NCBI RefSeq assembly: GCF_963169125.1
Contig: NC_084795.1
Location: 186,594,214 to 186,658,213 of the forward strand
DNA: 64,000 bases
From: Humulus lupulus
Lineage: Eukaryota; Streptophyta; Magnoliopsida; Rosales; Cannabaceae
Reading direction: 5' to 3'
Each line of letters begins with the position of its first letter. Position 1 is the stretch's first letter. This document shows, in pieces, positions 45,911 through 57,875 of the stretch. The position numbers and the translations under genes were made by a program. The notes beneath the pieces are model-generated. The model did not search any database and was not told the origin of the DNA. It was given only the letters and a program-made list of their open reading frames with translations.

Positions 45911-47408
45911 GATATAACCCCTAAACAGAGCCTTCTTCTTCTTCATTTTTTGCAAAACTCTGAACTTTCAGAGCTTCTCCTCTGCCTTAGACTGCCGCAG
46001 GCTGCCGTAGGACGCCTCACCAACCCATTTTTTCATGAGGTTCATGAATCTATACCATATTCTTTCTATTGTGCCTTTAAAATTGTAGCTTTTTTTAATA
46101 TATGTGTTGTATTTGCTAAAATGAGTTTTTTTTTTTGTTTTTTTTAGATTCAATTGGAGCCCGATCCCAAGCTCTTGCCTTTGGATAACTCCCCAACCCG
46201 AGCCCTTAGGTATTGTTTTTAAATTTTGTATTGGTATTTTTTGTGATTGATTAATGTATTGATAAAATGTTAATTTATGTTTTCAAATTGTGTAATTATT
46301 TATTCTAGAAAGTGTTAATTTATTTTTTCATTTCAGATTTGTATGTTTGTTAATTTGATTATATTTGTGTTTTTTTAAAATATTTTGTAATTGATTAATG
46401 GTTAAATTATATTTTTAATTGGGTAATTGGTTATTTTAGATAGTGTTGAATTTTATTTTTCATTTTAGATTTGTATTGTTAATTTAATTATATTTGTGAT
46501 TTTTAATTTTTTTTTATGTTACTTTAATTTAATCAAATGTTATTTTATAAAAAATGTATGATAGGTTAGATATATGAATATAAATGTGAATATATGTGAA
46601 TATGTTTATGTGTATATAAATGCGGATGTGAATTATATTTTAAAATTGTGTGGTAGGATAGATTAATATGATTAGATGTTTATAATATATGTATGTTCTG
46701 GGACTGGTTTATATGTTTTTATGTAGATTTTCAATTTTTGAATAGGCTAGACTACAGTCGTTATGCTGCTGAAATTTTTGTAGATTCAGAAAAACTAAGT
46801 ATTACAAAGTAGTTTTAAAACTAGTGTGATTAAAATTTTTAAGTAATAAATTTTAAAGCAATTAACAAAAATTAATTAAAAAATAAAGTGTAAATTAAAA
46901 TAATAATTTTACAAGTATAAAAATTTATTAATATTTTTTTTATAAAATAAGTAGAAATTAAAATAATAATGTTTAATGGTAAATTAATAAATTTATAATT
47001 AAATGTTTGTTTTTCTAATTAATTTTATAATATCTTCATAAAATTTGATAATATATATGTAGATAAAATAGGTAATTAAGTTAACTATACTCTTAAAATT
47101 AAGTTAAAATTAAAATAATTAAACTTTATTGTTATTTTTTTTTAAAAAAGTAAAAATTATATTAAGAATTTGATAATTATTAAATAACATAATAATAATT
47201 ATAATTAAATATTTTATTATATAACGAAAATTTATAATACATTCATAACTAACAATAATATATATTCATAAAATTTAATAATTTATTCATAAGATTTCAC
47301 AATTTACTTGAAAAATTAGTGTTTTGGTGATAAAAAAATTATTAGCAAATAAAGGTAGTTTTTCATGATTATCACATTGTGATAATTTATTTTCCATTTG
47401 AATTAGTT
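45911..47408. other. CACTA 5' non-coding region
   Basis: A leader-like segment (45918-46210) ends at a possible donor TTAG-GTATTG near 46208. It is followed by very AT-rich sequence, probably an intron or spacer. No domain is recognisable. Confidence 0.5.
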
Positions 47409-50400
47409 ATGACGATTGACAAGAGTTGGATAACTAATAGACAACGTAACTCTGATGAGTTTTGGAATGGTCTTCAAGCATTTATACAAATGGCAAGAAT
47501 CATGTGAATGCTTCGGGAGAAGTCAGATGCCCATGCGTTCAATGTGTCAATGTGCTGAATCAAAAACCGGATGTGGTGGAGGCTCACATACACAGATATG
47601 GGTTTCTACAGTGTTATGTGAAGTAGACCTACCACGGTGAAGTTGATATGCCTCCAATAGTGGAAAACGGGGCTCCAGTGACTGACGAGATGATTGACAT
47701 CATCAATGATGTTATTGGTGAACAAGACACTAACGAAGAAGGCGTAAATGAAGAAATTTCAGATGGTGGTGGAAATAGTGCGGAGAATCAATTTGATGAC
47801 ATGTTTCAAGAGGTCAAAGTTTAGTTATACTTAGTTTACTTCCTTGAACTTCTTGGCAAAGATGATGCACATGAAGGTTATGAATACATGGACAAATAGT
47901 TCCTTTAATGAACTTTTGAAGTTTATGAAATTTGCATTCCCGATGGAGAATAAGATTCCGTCTTCATTCTATGAGTCTAAGAAAAAAAATGAGGAAGTTA
48001 GGGTTAGATTATCAATCAATTCATGCTTGCATGTACGACTGTTGTTTGTTCTTGAAGGAGAATTGCCAAGAACAGAGTTGTCCTGTATGTGATGAGAGTC
48101 GATGAGTTGACAAAGACACAAAGGGGAAAAAAGTCATCCACATAGTGTTGCGGTACTTCCCTTTGACTCCTAGGTTGAAGCGTCTTTATGGTTTAAGGCA
48201 TACAGCAAATGATATGACCTGACATAGTATGGGTCGGTCAAAAGAAAATTGTGTGATGCACCATCTTGTTGATGGAGTTGCTTGGAAACAATTTGATTCT
48301 AGATATCCTGATTTTTCCAAAGAACCCAGAAACGTTCGATTGGGTTTGGCTGCTGATGGTTTTAATCCATTTGGTAACATGATTATATCCTACAGCATGT
48401 GGCCAGTAATATTCTGTACGTACAATATGCCTCCTTGGTTGTGCATGAACGAGTCATCATTCATGTTGACCTTATTGATTCCTTGTCTGAAATCACCTGG
48501 GAAGGACATGGATGTCTTTTTGAGGCCTGTGGTAGACGAATTGAAGGAGTTGTGGGATGAAGGAGTTCAAACCAGAGACACTGCAACGAACAATGTATTC
48601 ATAATGTGTGCAACACTATTATGGACTATAAATGATTTTCAGGCCCGTAGTAGTTTGTCTGGTTGGAGGGGCCAAGGATATATGGCATGTCAGTCATGCA
48701 ACGAAGACACTCCTTCATGTCGGGTAATTGGGAAGACAACTTATGTTGGTCATAGAAGATTCTTATCTTCTACGCATAAGTGGAGGAAGAGTCGCTTGTT
48801 TGATGAAATTATGAAAAAGGACGTCCTCCAAGAAATTTCAGTAGTCAAGACATACTCGAAAAATTAGCGCATGTTCCAGATCGTTTGCCGGGTAAACATG
48901 TCAGTTTCGGGGGTGTGAATTGAAAGCGAGATCCAAAATAGCTTAATTTGAGTAAAAATAGTATTTTCTTTGAACTTGATTACTAGTCCAAACTTGAGCT
49001 GAATCATAGTTTAGATGCGATGCATGTAGAGAAAAATGTTTGCAACAGTTTACTCGATACTTTTCTTATGAATGAGAAATCTAAAGATACCACCAATGCA
49101 CGAGTATACTTGAAGAATTGGGGTATTCGAGAAGTGTTGCACCTCAAGGAAGATAGTACAAAGTTGATCAAACCACATCCTATGTACTCTTTCACACCGG
49201 ATGATAGATGATTTTTTTATCAGTTCGTAAAAGGAGTTAGACTTCCTGATGGCTTTGGTTCAAATTTCTCTAAGAAAGTAACTGACAATGATGGCAACAT
49301 TGTTGGGTTGAAATCCCATGATTGTCACATTCTTATTCAACGTCAGTTGCCGATAGGAGTTCGAGGCTACTTGGATAAGTCTATTTCGAAGACAATCATT
49401 GAGCTTTGCAATTTCTTTAAGCAAATTTGAGCTCGTACATTGGTTTTTAAGGACATGGAGAATGCAGAAGATCAAATGATACAAATTTTGTGCATTTTGG
49501 AGTTAATTTTTTCTCCATCCTTTTTTGACCTAATGATTCATTTAATTCTTCATTTACCGCAATAAGCTATCCTCGGAGGACCAGTTTACATGAGGTGGAT
49601 GTATCAGTTTGAGCGATATATGAAGAAGTTGAAAAATTATGTCTGGAATAAGGCACGCCCTAAAGGTTCTATAGAAAAGGGTTATGTTGCCGATGAAGCT
49701 TTGACTTTTTGTTCGCAATATCTTAAGGGCGTACAGACTAAATTTAATCGTCTGAAAAGAAATGCAGATATTGTATTCCTAAACAACAATTTTTTAGTTT
49801 TTGAATCACAATGTCGTCCTAGTAGCAAAAAGAAAATAATATCCCTTGACTATCTTCATCGAAAAGAAGCGGAGTGATTTGTACTCAACAATTGCCCTGA
49901 AATCCAACCATATGTGGAGTAAGTAGCTCAACACATATATGAATTCATTAAATTTAATTCATGGAAAACTGCTGTCTTACTTTAATCCTTGTGTTATACA
50001 ATGAATTCCTTCAAGAAAATTCAAAACATAAATCATCAAAAAGATTTCCCTCATTGGATTAAATTGAAGGTAAATTATCAAAACTGTAGAATTCTTATGA
50101 AATTCGTATCGATTAATAATCATCTCATTGTGTTTTCTTTTTTTTGTGTCATACTCTATAGATGGGTCGTTTGCGACAAGTAAAGTCAACTGAGTGTACT
50201 GATGAATTATTTGCATTAGCAAACGGGTCCAATAATAATGCATACTCCTACACGACTTTCATTGTTAACAGTGTGAATTTTTTGGTCCATAGTCGTGATG
50301 AAAGACGTACCACTCAAAATAGTGGAGTTTCGATGCCAGGAATCGATGGTTTCACTTTCTATGGTTAACTTGAGGAGATTATAGAGTTATGTTATTCCCA

Positions 50401-50828
50401 TGGTTACTCGGTAGTATTGTTTCGATGCAAATGGTTTAACACCAATGCATGTAAGGGTCGAAGTGTGACTGAGAATAACATAACTAGTATCATGATTAAT
50501 TCTAAATGGTACAAGAACGATCAGTTTATTCTTGCCACTCAAGCAAAACAAGTTTTCTACTTGGAAGGTCCTTCAAGAAACAAAAATTGGAAGGTAGTAA
50601 AAGAATTCAATCATCAAAAGATTTGTGATCATCCAAGTATTGATGATGATAATGAGGTTGATGTCGTGCATGATAGCACTTCATCAAATTTTGTACTCAG
50701 TGTGGAACTAAGAGAGTTGGAGATTAAGCATTTGGATCGACCTGGTCACACCAATATAATTAGGGAAACGTCTCGATCTGTTTCGGATGTGGATGATGAT
50801 TTCATCAATGACGATGATGATGATGAAA

Positions 50829-50833
50829 TTAGT
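50829..50833. repeat. Target-site duplication of the solo LTR, left copy
   Basis: TTAGT is repeated exactly at 52335-52339. Confidence 0.88.
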
Positions 50834-52334
50834 TGTGGATGCCAAAAATCCACCAAAAAGAAACTCTTTAGTCCCTGGTTGGAACATAGGGATAAGGGTC
50901 GCTTATTCATGCTATTGAGCTCGAGCCTGTAGGCCTTGTTGAATATAGGAGATCATCTCAGGAGAAACAACACATTATGAGCCACAAGGTTTGGCCCTGC
51001 TAAGCTAAGGGGCCACAATGAATACTGCAAGAGGATAGGTACACAAGGCCCTCACATAGTGAGGTCCGACGTGCCCGCGCAAGGCTGACATGCTCATGGG
51101 TCAAGATGCACTCATATGCGTGAATGCTGCCAAAGACGCCCGGGACATACACCTATGGATGCTCAATATTCCACGCTTATAAAAGATCCAAAGAACGCAC
51201 TTAGACCCCCATACGCCTACACTCTCATTGGGTCCCCAGGCCATCAGGCACACGCCCCCAGCAAGGCCATCAGGCACGCACGCCTCCTAACGAGGCCATC
51301 AAGCACACGCCCCCAGCGAGGCCATCAGGCACGCACGCCTCCTAGCGAGGCCATCAGGCACACACCCCCAGTGAGGCCATCAGGCACACGCCCCCAGCGA
51401 GGCCATCAGGCACACAAGCCTCCTAGCGAGGCCATCAGGCACACGCCCCCAGCGAGGCCATCAGGCACGCACGCCTCCTAGCGAGGCCATCAGGCACACG
51501 CCCCCAGTGAGGCCATCAGGCACACGCCCCCAGCGAGGCCATCAGGGACACAACCCCAGTGAGGTCCTCATGCGCGCGCGCCCCCAGCAAGGCCGTCAAG
51601 CGCGCACCCCCAGCAAGGCGCTCATGCGCACGCGCCCCCGCGAGGCCCGTAAGCCACCATCTTCTCGGGAGGCCGTTGCACCATTGCGTCACTAGTCTAG
51701 ATCCATGCCGCAAGGAGAAAAGTATAGCTAGGCCCCTCGCCACTAAGAGCCTTGCAAGGCACGGCCAATGCATGGGTCATTACCGCCTCGCATCTATGCC
51801 TTGCAAATGAGGGTCACATGGCATTGATCTCATGAGGTACGGAGTCCACTGACGAACTGAAAGGAGTTAGAGTACGGACATAGTACCCATGTCAGATAAG
51901 TAGTGGAGGTACGAACAAAGTACCATCTGTTGTCCTCACCAGCCACTCCTCTGACACCCGTACCAGGCAGGTAGTGGAGGCATGACCAGGTACAGAAGGA
52001 GAGGTGCTCCCATGATCTCTGACCTTGTACCATAGCCGACACCACTACCCCTGGAACCACTCTCCTGTTAGTATACTCGTGTACCATCTGGTCCCCTGGA
52101 CCACCATGTACCCAGGGCCATTAGAGCCTACTATAAAATGAACCCCACTTCCACAAAGAAGGGGGTTGGAAAATTCATTGTATGCAGAAGCTATTAAGCA
52201 ATATCCATTTTTCACTCCATTGTTCATCTGTGTTTGTCCTTTCATATGTTAATTCTAAGTTCTTATCTAAACTTCGCCGCATTTACCGTTAAGTTTTCCG
52301 ACCTAATTTCATTGACGAGATTTCACCGTCAACA
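50834..52334 (+). mobile_element. Solo LTR inserted in the CACTA transposase ORF
   Basis: The segment is 1501 bp, starts TGTGGATGCC, ends CACCGTCAACA, and is flanked by perfect TTAGT copies. Near the right end there is a TATA-like CTATAAAATG (about 52132) followed by a leader, consistent with plus-strand polarity and Ty3/gypsy LTR organisation. No internal retrotransposon domains are present, so recombination between two LTRs probably removed the rest. Its removal restores the acidic tail of the TNP2 frame. Confidence 0.85.
51232..51660. repeat. GC-rich tandem repeat inside the solo LTR
   Basis: About 15 units of 26-29 bp are built on GAGGCCATCAGGCACACG. Two variants alternate: CCCCCAGC and CACGCCTCCTAGC endings. 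The array creates long repetitive frames on both strands (for example 51116-51481) that are not genes. Confidence 0.92.
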
Positions 52335-52593
52335 TTAGTGAAGATGATTTAGAAAGTATAGATGATGATATAGTAACCAAAATTGACGAGGAATAATATT
52401 TTCTTATGCATATTCATATTTGTATGTTTAATGTGTATGTTTTAATTTCAAGACTTTTCAATCAATATATGACTTTTCTCAACAATGTTTGTTTTTCAAT
52501 AGTTTCAACTGCATTACCGAAATTATTTAAGTTATGTAATTAACCTCCAACTATAACTGAATTTAAGTTAATAATTATTTAAACTACAAAGAT

Positions 52594-54174
52594 ATGTCTG
52601 CTCCTGTTGCTCGTTCTTATGGCGGTGATGGAGCGGATCCTCCTCTTCCAAATCCCACGCGAGTCCTACTTCCTGTGAGATAGGCAATATACTATAATTA
52701 GTCTATCTTTTATCAATAAATGACAAATTGTTATTATTTTATTCAATTCAATTTAATTGTAATGTTTAATTAACATATGCAGCGGCTGCAGCAAAAAGAA
52801 GAGGTCAGTCTCGATCCAAAAATTTGCAGCAGCTCGTCAATGACAATAAAGGCCCGTTGGCTCTACAATTTGATCTGAAGAAGGGAACGTACAAAGCAGT
52901 TGGTGATTTTGGGATATTGTTCATGAGACTTATTGGTAACCTTAATGGTCACCATGTCCCGTTATATTATGACTCGTGACAGAGTGTTCCGGATAAGCAC
53001 AAGATCGGATTGATGCAAAAGCTTGAGGTAAATTTATCTACTTATTCACGTGTAATGTTTTTTTATATATAATTTAAAAAATCTCACAATTTTTTTAAGG
53101 AATTTTTCATTCTTCCCTGAGCTCTCCCTGAGTGGCGACTGATGGAGACTGGGATTGAGCGAGAGTTTCAAGATCACTACAATGATAGAAAAATTCGCAA
53201 GAAAAGACACTTCAATGAACATGGAGAGTATGATGACATCGAGATAGCGAGAAAGAATCCACTGGAGGACATGGAAAAACGAGAGTTGGCAGAAGCTAGT
53301 TGACCTTTTCACCACTCCACAGTTCATGGCACGCTCAAAGGCAAATGCTGCCAATAGAGCAAAACAGAAGTATCCAAGTCTCCATGGATCGACTTCTTAT
53401 GCTTTTGCTTGATTTAAGAAGGTAAATAAAAATATATAGATAATTTGAAAATTTTTAAGTTATCTTAATAATACTTTCAATATTTAACTGAAATTTTCTA
53501 AAATTTTATTTTCTAAAGATGAATCTTCAGACTAAAGAACTGCCCAACATTATCGATACTTTCCATGATATGCACAATCATCCGACACATGGATGGGTGA
53601 ACACGAATGCTAAGGATGCATATGTAAGTAACTTTGTAAGTTTTGTATATATGTATATTATTCAATTATATTATGTATTAATTGTCTTGTTTCTAAACTA
53701 CATGATGCCTTGCAGCAAGAAGTCCAGACACAATCCCAATCTCAATCTCAATCTGAATATGAAGCAGGAGGTGCCACTATCAATGAGACACAAGTCGTCT
53801 CAAAGGAACTTGGTCAACGTCGTGGCCACAACTGAGGTATTGTACGCAAGTTGAAGGGCACTAGTACCTTTGCCTCAAGCGTCATAGGATCCTCTTAACA
53901 ATCAGAGGCATCACCGTTTTCGTCCACCACACTTGGCCCTCCAACGATACCACCTGAGGCTTTCCAGTCCATGATTCAACACTCCAGTCAAGCCTTTATA
54001 ACCCAGAACAACAACTTCCAACAAATGCAACAATTTTTGCAAGCAACAAATCCGAACATCCAAGCTCCACAATTTCAGCCTGTCAACTTGGACATGAATA
54101 TGATACAGTCTATGATGGCAAGCTTTCAACCATAACAACCACAGCAGCCACAAGCACCACAGCCACCACAATAA
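52594..54174 (+). pseudogene. Second CACTA ORF, En/Spm-type plant transposase (TNPA-like)
   Basis: ATG 52594 opens MSAPVARSYGGDGADPPLPN. Later segments, separated by intron-like AT-rich gaps, give RGQSRSKNLQQLVNDNKGPL (about 52790-52850), then FQDHYNDRKIRKKRHFNEHG (about 53170-53230), then SKANAANRAKQKYPSLHGST (about 53335-53395). This pattern is characteristic of the plant transposase family Ptta/En/Spm (Transposase_24). The C-terminus (53700-54172) is Gln/Ser-rich. In-frame stops such as TGA near 53412 and TAA 54133-54135 make it a pseudogene. TnpA-type proteins bind the subterminal repeats. Confidence 0.75.
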
Positions 54175-54440
54175 CCCGACGATAATGACTATTTTGAACC
54201 TATTAATATTTTGTGTTGTTTTTTTTTTATTTTGGAGATAATACTACTTATGTTTTGTTATCTTAAATTTTGGGGACTATAGATTTTATTAAATTGATTT
54301 TATTAATTAATTTATAAATTGATTTTATTATTTAATTAAATAAGTTGGTATTATTTATTTATTTAATTAATATTTAATATTTTATTAAATAAAATTTAAT
54401 CAATATAATTAATTAATTTTTTTGGTAAAAAAATTGTATA
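54175..54440. other. CACTA 3' AT-rich spacer
   Basis: This is low-complexity A/T sequence with TTAATTAA-type motifs between the last ORF and the right subterminal repeats. Confidence 0.6.
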
Positions 54441-54812
54441 CAAATAGCGACGACATGTCGTCGCCGTCGGGTGCACGCTGAACACAAAAATCTGAGTTTC
54501 CGTGACACTACGGTAACGACATGGCGTCGCTGAAGGCATATAAACCCACGCACTCTTTAGCAACGACATATTGTCGCTGTAGATGGGGCGGTCAATGGAC
54601 CTACAACGACCACTTGTCATCGCTGTAGGAGTTTTTGAAATTCAAATTTTCAAATTTTGCAAATAAAAAAAAAGGATTCCCTACTACGACTGACATGTCA
54701 TCGCTGTAGTAAAACACTACTGTGACGACTGCGGTTTTTCGTCGTTGTAGATTTCTACGCATACGGACCAACAGTGACGCCGTTTTGGCGACGACATGTC
54801 GTCGCTGTATAC
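54441..54812. repeat. CACTA right subterminal palindromic repeats
   Basis: About seven units occur, for example at 54447-54470, 54508-54535, 54558-54585, 54600-54630, 54683-54707, 54718-54750 and 54787-54810. Several are near-perfect palindromes around ACGACATGTCGT. They mirror the left cluster. Confidence 0.85.
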
Positions 54813-54832
54813 CTACAACAATGACAAAGTAT

Positions 54833-56117
54833 TTCCTCTATCTTTTTCTCTAGATTAAGATTTTTACCTTGCATAATGTGATTTTCTGAACATACCTTGA
54901 GCCATCGAGAATACATATGTTTGTAAGTCTCTTGTAGGGATTCAGCATCTAACTGAGATGTATTAGAATCAGAATCTGAATCCTTAGCATGTGAGATCAA
55001 CCCATTGAGACAAACTAGTTTTTCTCTTCCCTGCACTGAAAATTGTAAGCCAGACATAACAGTAGCTATCAAAGCAATATTGTTTGATCCCTCATCAATA
55101 CTATTTTCAGAATCTTGATCGCTCCATGTTGCGGCTAGCCTTTTTTTTCAAAGTGTTGTCATATTCAGCTTGAATATGTCCAAAGCACTCGCATTCCCTA
55201 CACTGAATTTCCTTTTTGTTAGTTTCATAGTGTTTAGAGAAATTACATTTTGAGAAATTTTGTGGTTTTTTCTTGCCACCAATTTTCTTGATGTATTTTT
55301 TGAAATTTCTTGATTGCAAGGCCATTTCATCATCGTTTTCCTCATCTGAATCTTCCCTAGATATTTCAAGGAAATTATCTTCTCTTTCACAGCAGTAGGT
55401 TTATCTTTCTCTCACATTTGTTGATTGAGTTCAAATGTTAGGATTGACCCCATTAATTCCTCTACTCTCAGAGTGACCAAATTCTTCACTTCTTCAATGG
55501 TCGTGATCTTTGCTTGGAACCTATCAGTCAAGACTCGAACAATTTTTTGACAATTTGTGCATCATTTAATTTTTCACCAAGAGCAAAAAATTCATTAGCA
55601 ATATCAAAAAAAAATTCATAAAATTAAGATAATGTTTAAGAGTCTATCATTCTATGTTCTTCAAATCTAGTAGTCAACATAACAAGTCTAGATCTTTTTA
55701 CCTCATTCGTACCTTCAAACTGGATTTGAAGTATATCCAAGGCTCCCTTGGAAGTTTCACATGAAGATATCAGTTTGATATGACCTTTTCCAACACCATT
55801 AAAGATAGCGTGAAGTGCTTTATTATTGTAACTTGACAATTTTCATCTTCAGTTGTCCAAGTCAATTCAGGTTTTAATGTAGTCACACTGGTTTTCCCAT
55901 CAATGTTAACAGGTGCAGTCCATCGTGATAAAATTGACCTCCAAGCCTTTTCATCAATGGTTTTGATAAAGGCTCTTATTCGTACCTTCTAGTATGGATA
56001 ATTTGTGTCACTCAATAGTGGGGAACGTGATATTGATCATCCTTCCTCAAGAAATGACATAGTAGAAAGTACAGAAAAAATGGATAATCACAAGATCTCA
56101 CTAAAGTTTAGTGACAT
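54833..56117 (-). pseudogene. SIRE-like Ty1/copia gag, 5' part
   Basis: The minus-strand reading contains KALHAIFNGVGKGHIKLISS (55839-55636), ending near TNEVKRSRLVMLTTRFEEHR. A knuckle CRECECFGHIQAEY follows near 55205-55160, where the last cysteine is lost. Then comes ESLQETYKHMYSRWLKVCSE, and KNLNLEKKIEE up to the CACTA insertion. This matches the large gag of SIRE-type copia elements. Frame breaks occur near 55400-55640 and 55860. The continuation lies at 45569-45066. Confidence 0.78.
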
Positions 56118-56129
56118 GCTCTGATACCA
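56118..56129 (-). other. Copia primer-binding site
   Basis: On the minus strand TGGTATCAGAGC matches the initiator tRNA-Met 3' end. It lies upstream of the copia gag, as expected. Confidence 0.85.
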
Positions 56130-56139
56130 ATTAAAATTC

Positions 56140-57000
56140 TGTTTTTCTAAATAAATTACTAGGTAATTACCAACTTACATTACATACGAAATTTCCTTAA
56201 GCAGATGGGTCAAACATACAATCTGATTAACCGGACAGGGATACTAATAGTTCAAATTTAAATTAATAATCACAAAAATAATAAAACTCGACAAAAGAGA
56301 TTTTTACATGGTTCGGTTACCATAGTCCATGGAGCCACGCTCAAAGAAGAAACTCATTAGTAATGAACACAAATACAAAAGCAATGTCTTATACACAATT
56401 AGACTCCCTCTATATTTTTGTCGAACTCTTTTGCATCACACCACAATTCTCGTTTCTACAATAGTCAGTGCTTCACTCGAACTCCCTTCAATGGTGACTA
56501 ATTTCTTTCTTCCTCTCAGATAAAGACTTTAAACAGCTATCCTCCCGATGATTGTATAAGTATCCACAATGGAAATTACACCTTAAATCCTAAAGTGTAT
56601 CAATAAAACGCTCAACATGCACTACAACACAAGACTAATTACTTCCACTATTAATCTCACACAAATACAAATTTCACTCTTCACTATTAATAAAACAATA
56701 TGGACTGTGAAGGAGTGTCTTTCCCTAGCTGCAAAGACTCCAATTTATAGCTAGCAAAAGACCTTCTTTCGCAGCTCACAAAATTAGGGAACATTATCCC
56801 TATAAGGAAGTCTAACTGTCAGATCTTTCAGTTACCCAATCTGCTCACCCAGTTAGACAATCTAAGAGCTCATCATGTGCCTCGACAGACTAAGAAAGGG
56901 AAACGAGCGAGCATCATTTGATATGAAAATCACAAGGGATTTTAACATAATGAACTCATAAAAATCAAACATAAATATACAGAATTGATTTATAAAATGT
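56140..57000 (-). repeat. Probable copia 5' LTR (right edge uncertain)
   Basis: The region adjoining the primer site contains the ACATGGTTCGGTTACC-type block common in plant LTRs, and no host-like reading frame. No second LTR is present to define its edges. The start at TG 56140 leaves an unusually long 10-base spacer, so the boundary is tentative. Confidence 0.5.
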
Positions 57001-57748
57001 GATATAAAAGACATAATAGAAATGACACTATTTAAAGAAATAATTAAAGATATTTTATTTCCATAAAAAAACTCTAATTAAATAGAAATTTTACTTTGTG
57101 AGATTTTCATAAAATGAATTGATTAATATAAAAGATAAAAAAAAAAGTTTGCTAACTTATGGAACAAATTACCAAGAAAAAAGAAAAAAAAGAGAATAGT
57201 AAATAATTATAAGTCCATTATATACAAATAAATAAATAATAGAGAAAAATTGGTAAAAGGAAAAGACCAAGAAAGTACACAAGTAAATGACCGAGCACAA
57301 TGAACCCCTTTTAAATGCCATCATTCATTATATGTAAATGCATATATGTTTTGGTTGGTTGAACCCGGACACATTTTTACACACATATTTATATACAAAT
57401 CAAAAGAGTGGGTACGTTTTGAGTCCGACGGTGACTAATTATAATGATACATGCTAAATACATATGCCCCACCTAACCCCATATTTCCACCACTTCAAAA
57501 CTTCTATAATTCTGTCCTCTCTCAATTTTTTTCCTTCTTTCCAGTTTATTTCCACACTCAACTTATAGTCTCTTATGTTATACATGCCCTTTCTTATTCT
57601 CCTCTCCAACTTAATTAGTCTTCACCCACTATCTCTGATATTTTATAGCAATTTAAGGATATATTAATCATAGCTACTATGAATTGCCACATATACATAC
57701 ATATTTATCAGAAGAAATTAAGGAAGCAATAAGTTGAATATAGTTTCG
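57001..57748. other. Upstream region of the ARGOS/OSR-like gene
   Basis: This is AT-rich intergenic sequence with C/T-rich tracts near 57510-57615 of the kind found in plant leaders. A TATA-like TTTATATACAAAT lies at about 57388. No transposon signature was recognised, so this is probably promoter and 5' leader. Confidence 0.5.
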
Positions 57749-57829
57749 ATGATTATGCATGAGTACCACTACTGGAATATTATGTCAGCTGGGTCGATGG
57801 TTCTAGAAGATCATATTACCAAGAGATGA
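57749..57829 (+). other. Upstream ORF 1 (26 codons) before the ARGOS/OSR-like gene
   Basis: ATG 57749 opens a short frame (MIMHEYHYWN...) that stops at TGA 57827-57829. Its stop overlaps the ATG of the next short frame in an ATGA arrangement. Such frames can lower translation of the main ORF. Whether this part is in the mRNA is inferred. Confidence 0.5.
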
Positions 57830-57870
57830 AGCGCCGAGCCATTACTATTTTTATTATTGTTGTTGTCTAA
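57826..57870 (+). other. Upstream ORF 2 (14 codons)
   Basis: ATG 57826 encodes MKRRAITIFIIVVV and stops at TAA 57868-57870, only five bases before the main ATG at 57876. The spacing would force termination-reinitiation or leaky scanning if both are on one transcript. Confidence 0.5.
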
Positions 57871-57875
57871 GGTTG

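Larger units (their letters stand above)
47409..52396 (+). pseudogene. TNP2-like CACTA transposase, broken and split by a solo LTR
   Basis: ATG 47409 opens MTIDKSWITNRQRNSDEFW, the transposase-associated N-terminal domain. A frame change near 47490 leads to VRCPCVQCVN. The TNP2 core (about 47950-48870) shows WKQFDSRYPDFSKEPRNVRL, GLAADGFNPFGNM and CLKSPGKDMDVFLRPVVDEL. A DUF4218-like part follows (49000-49880, GGPVYMRWMYQFERYMKKLK), then a DUF4216-like part (50170-50640, FRCKWFNTNACKGR). The acidic tail (VDDDFINDDDDDE) is interrupted at 50834 and resumes at 52335 with SEDDLESIDDDI, ending in TAA 52394-52396. TNP2 would cut and join transposon ends. Stops at 48090-48092, 48220-48222, 48865 and elsewhere show decay, although some gaps may be introns. 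Confidence 0.82.
45570..54832 (+). mobile_element. CACTA (En/Spm) DNA transposon, degenerate
   Basis: The left end is CACTACAAGAAAAAGAC. Both ends carry palindromic subterminal repeats built on CGACGACATGTCGTCG. Inside are a TNP2-type transposase ORF (47409-52396, split by a solo LTR) and a second ORF with an En/Spm-type plant transposase domain (52594-54174). A 3-bp TTC duplication flanks it, and the copia gag reading frame rejoins across it. The right terminus no longer shows a clear CTTGTAGTG. Multiple stops make it non-autonomous at present. Confidence 0.88.

Noticed and set aside
48186..48380. Minus-strand frame opposite the TNP2 core
   Set aside because: It is a shadow of the plus-strand transposase, which has clear family motifs.
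51116..51810. Long Arg/Pro/His-rich reading frames on both strands, apparently repetitive proteins
   Set aside because: They are translations of the 26-29 bp GC-rich tandem array within the solo LTR and appear in several frames at once.
53911..54171. Minus-strand Trp/Leu-rich frame
   Set aside because: It is antisense to the Gln-rich tail of the second CACTA ORF.
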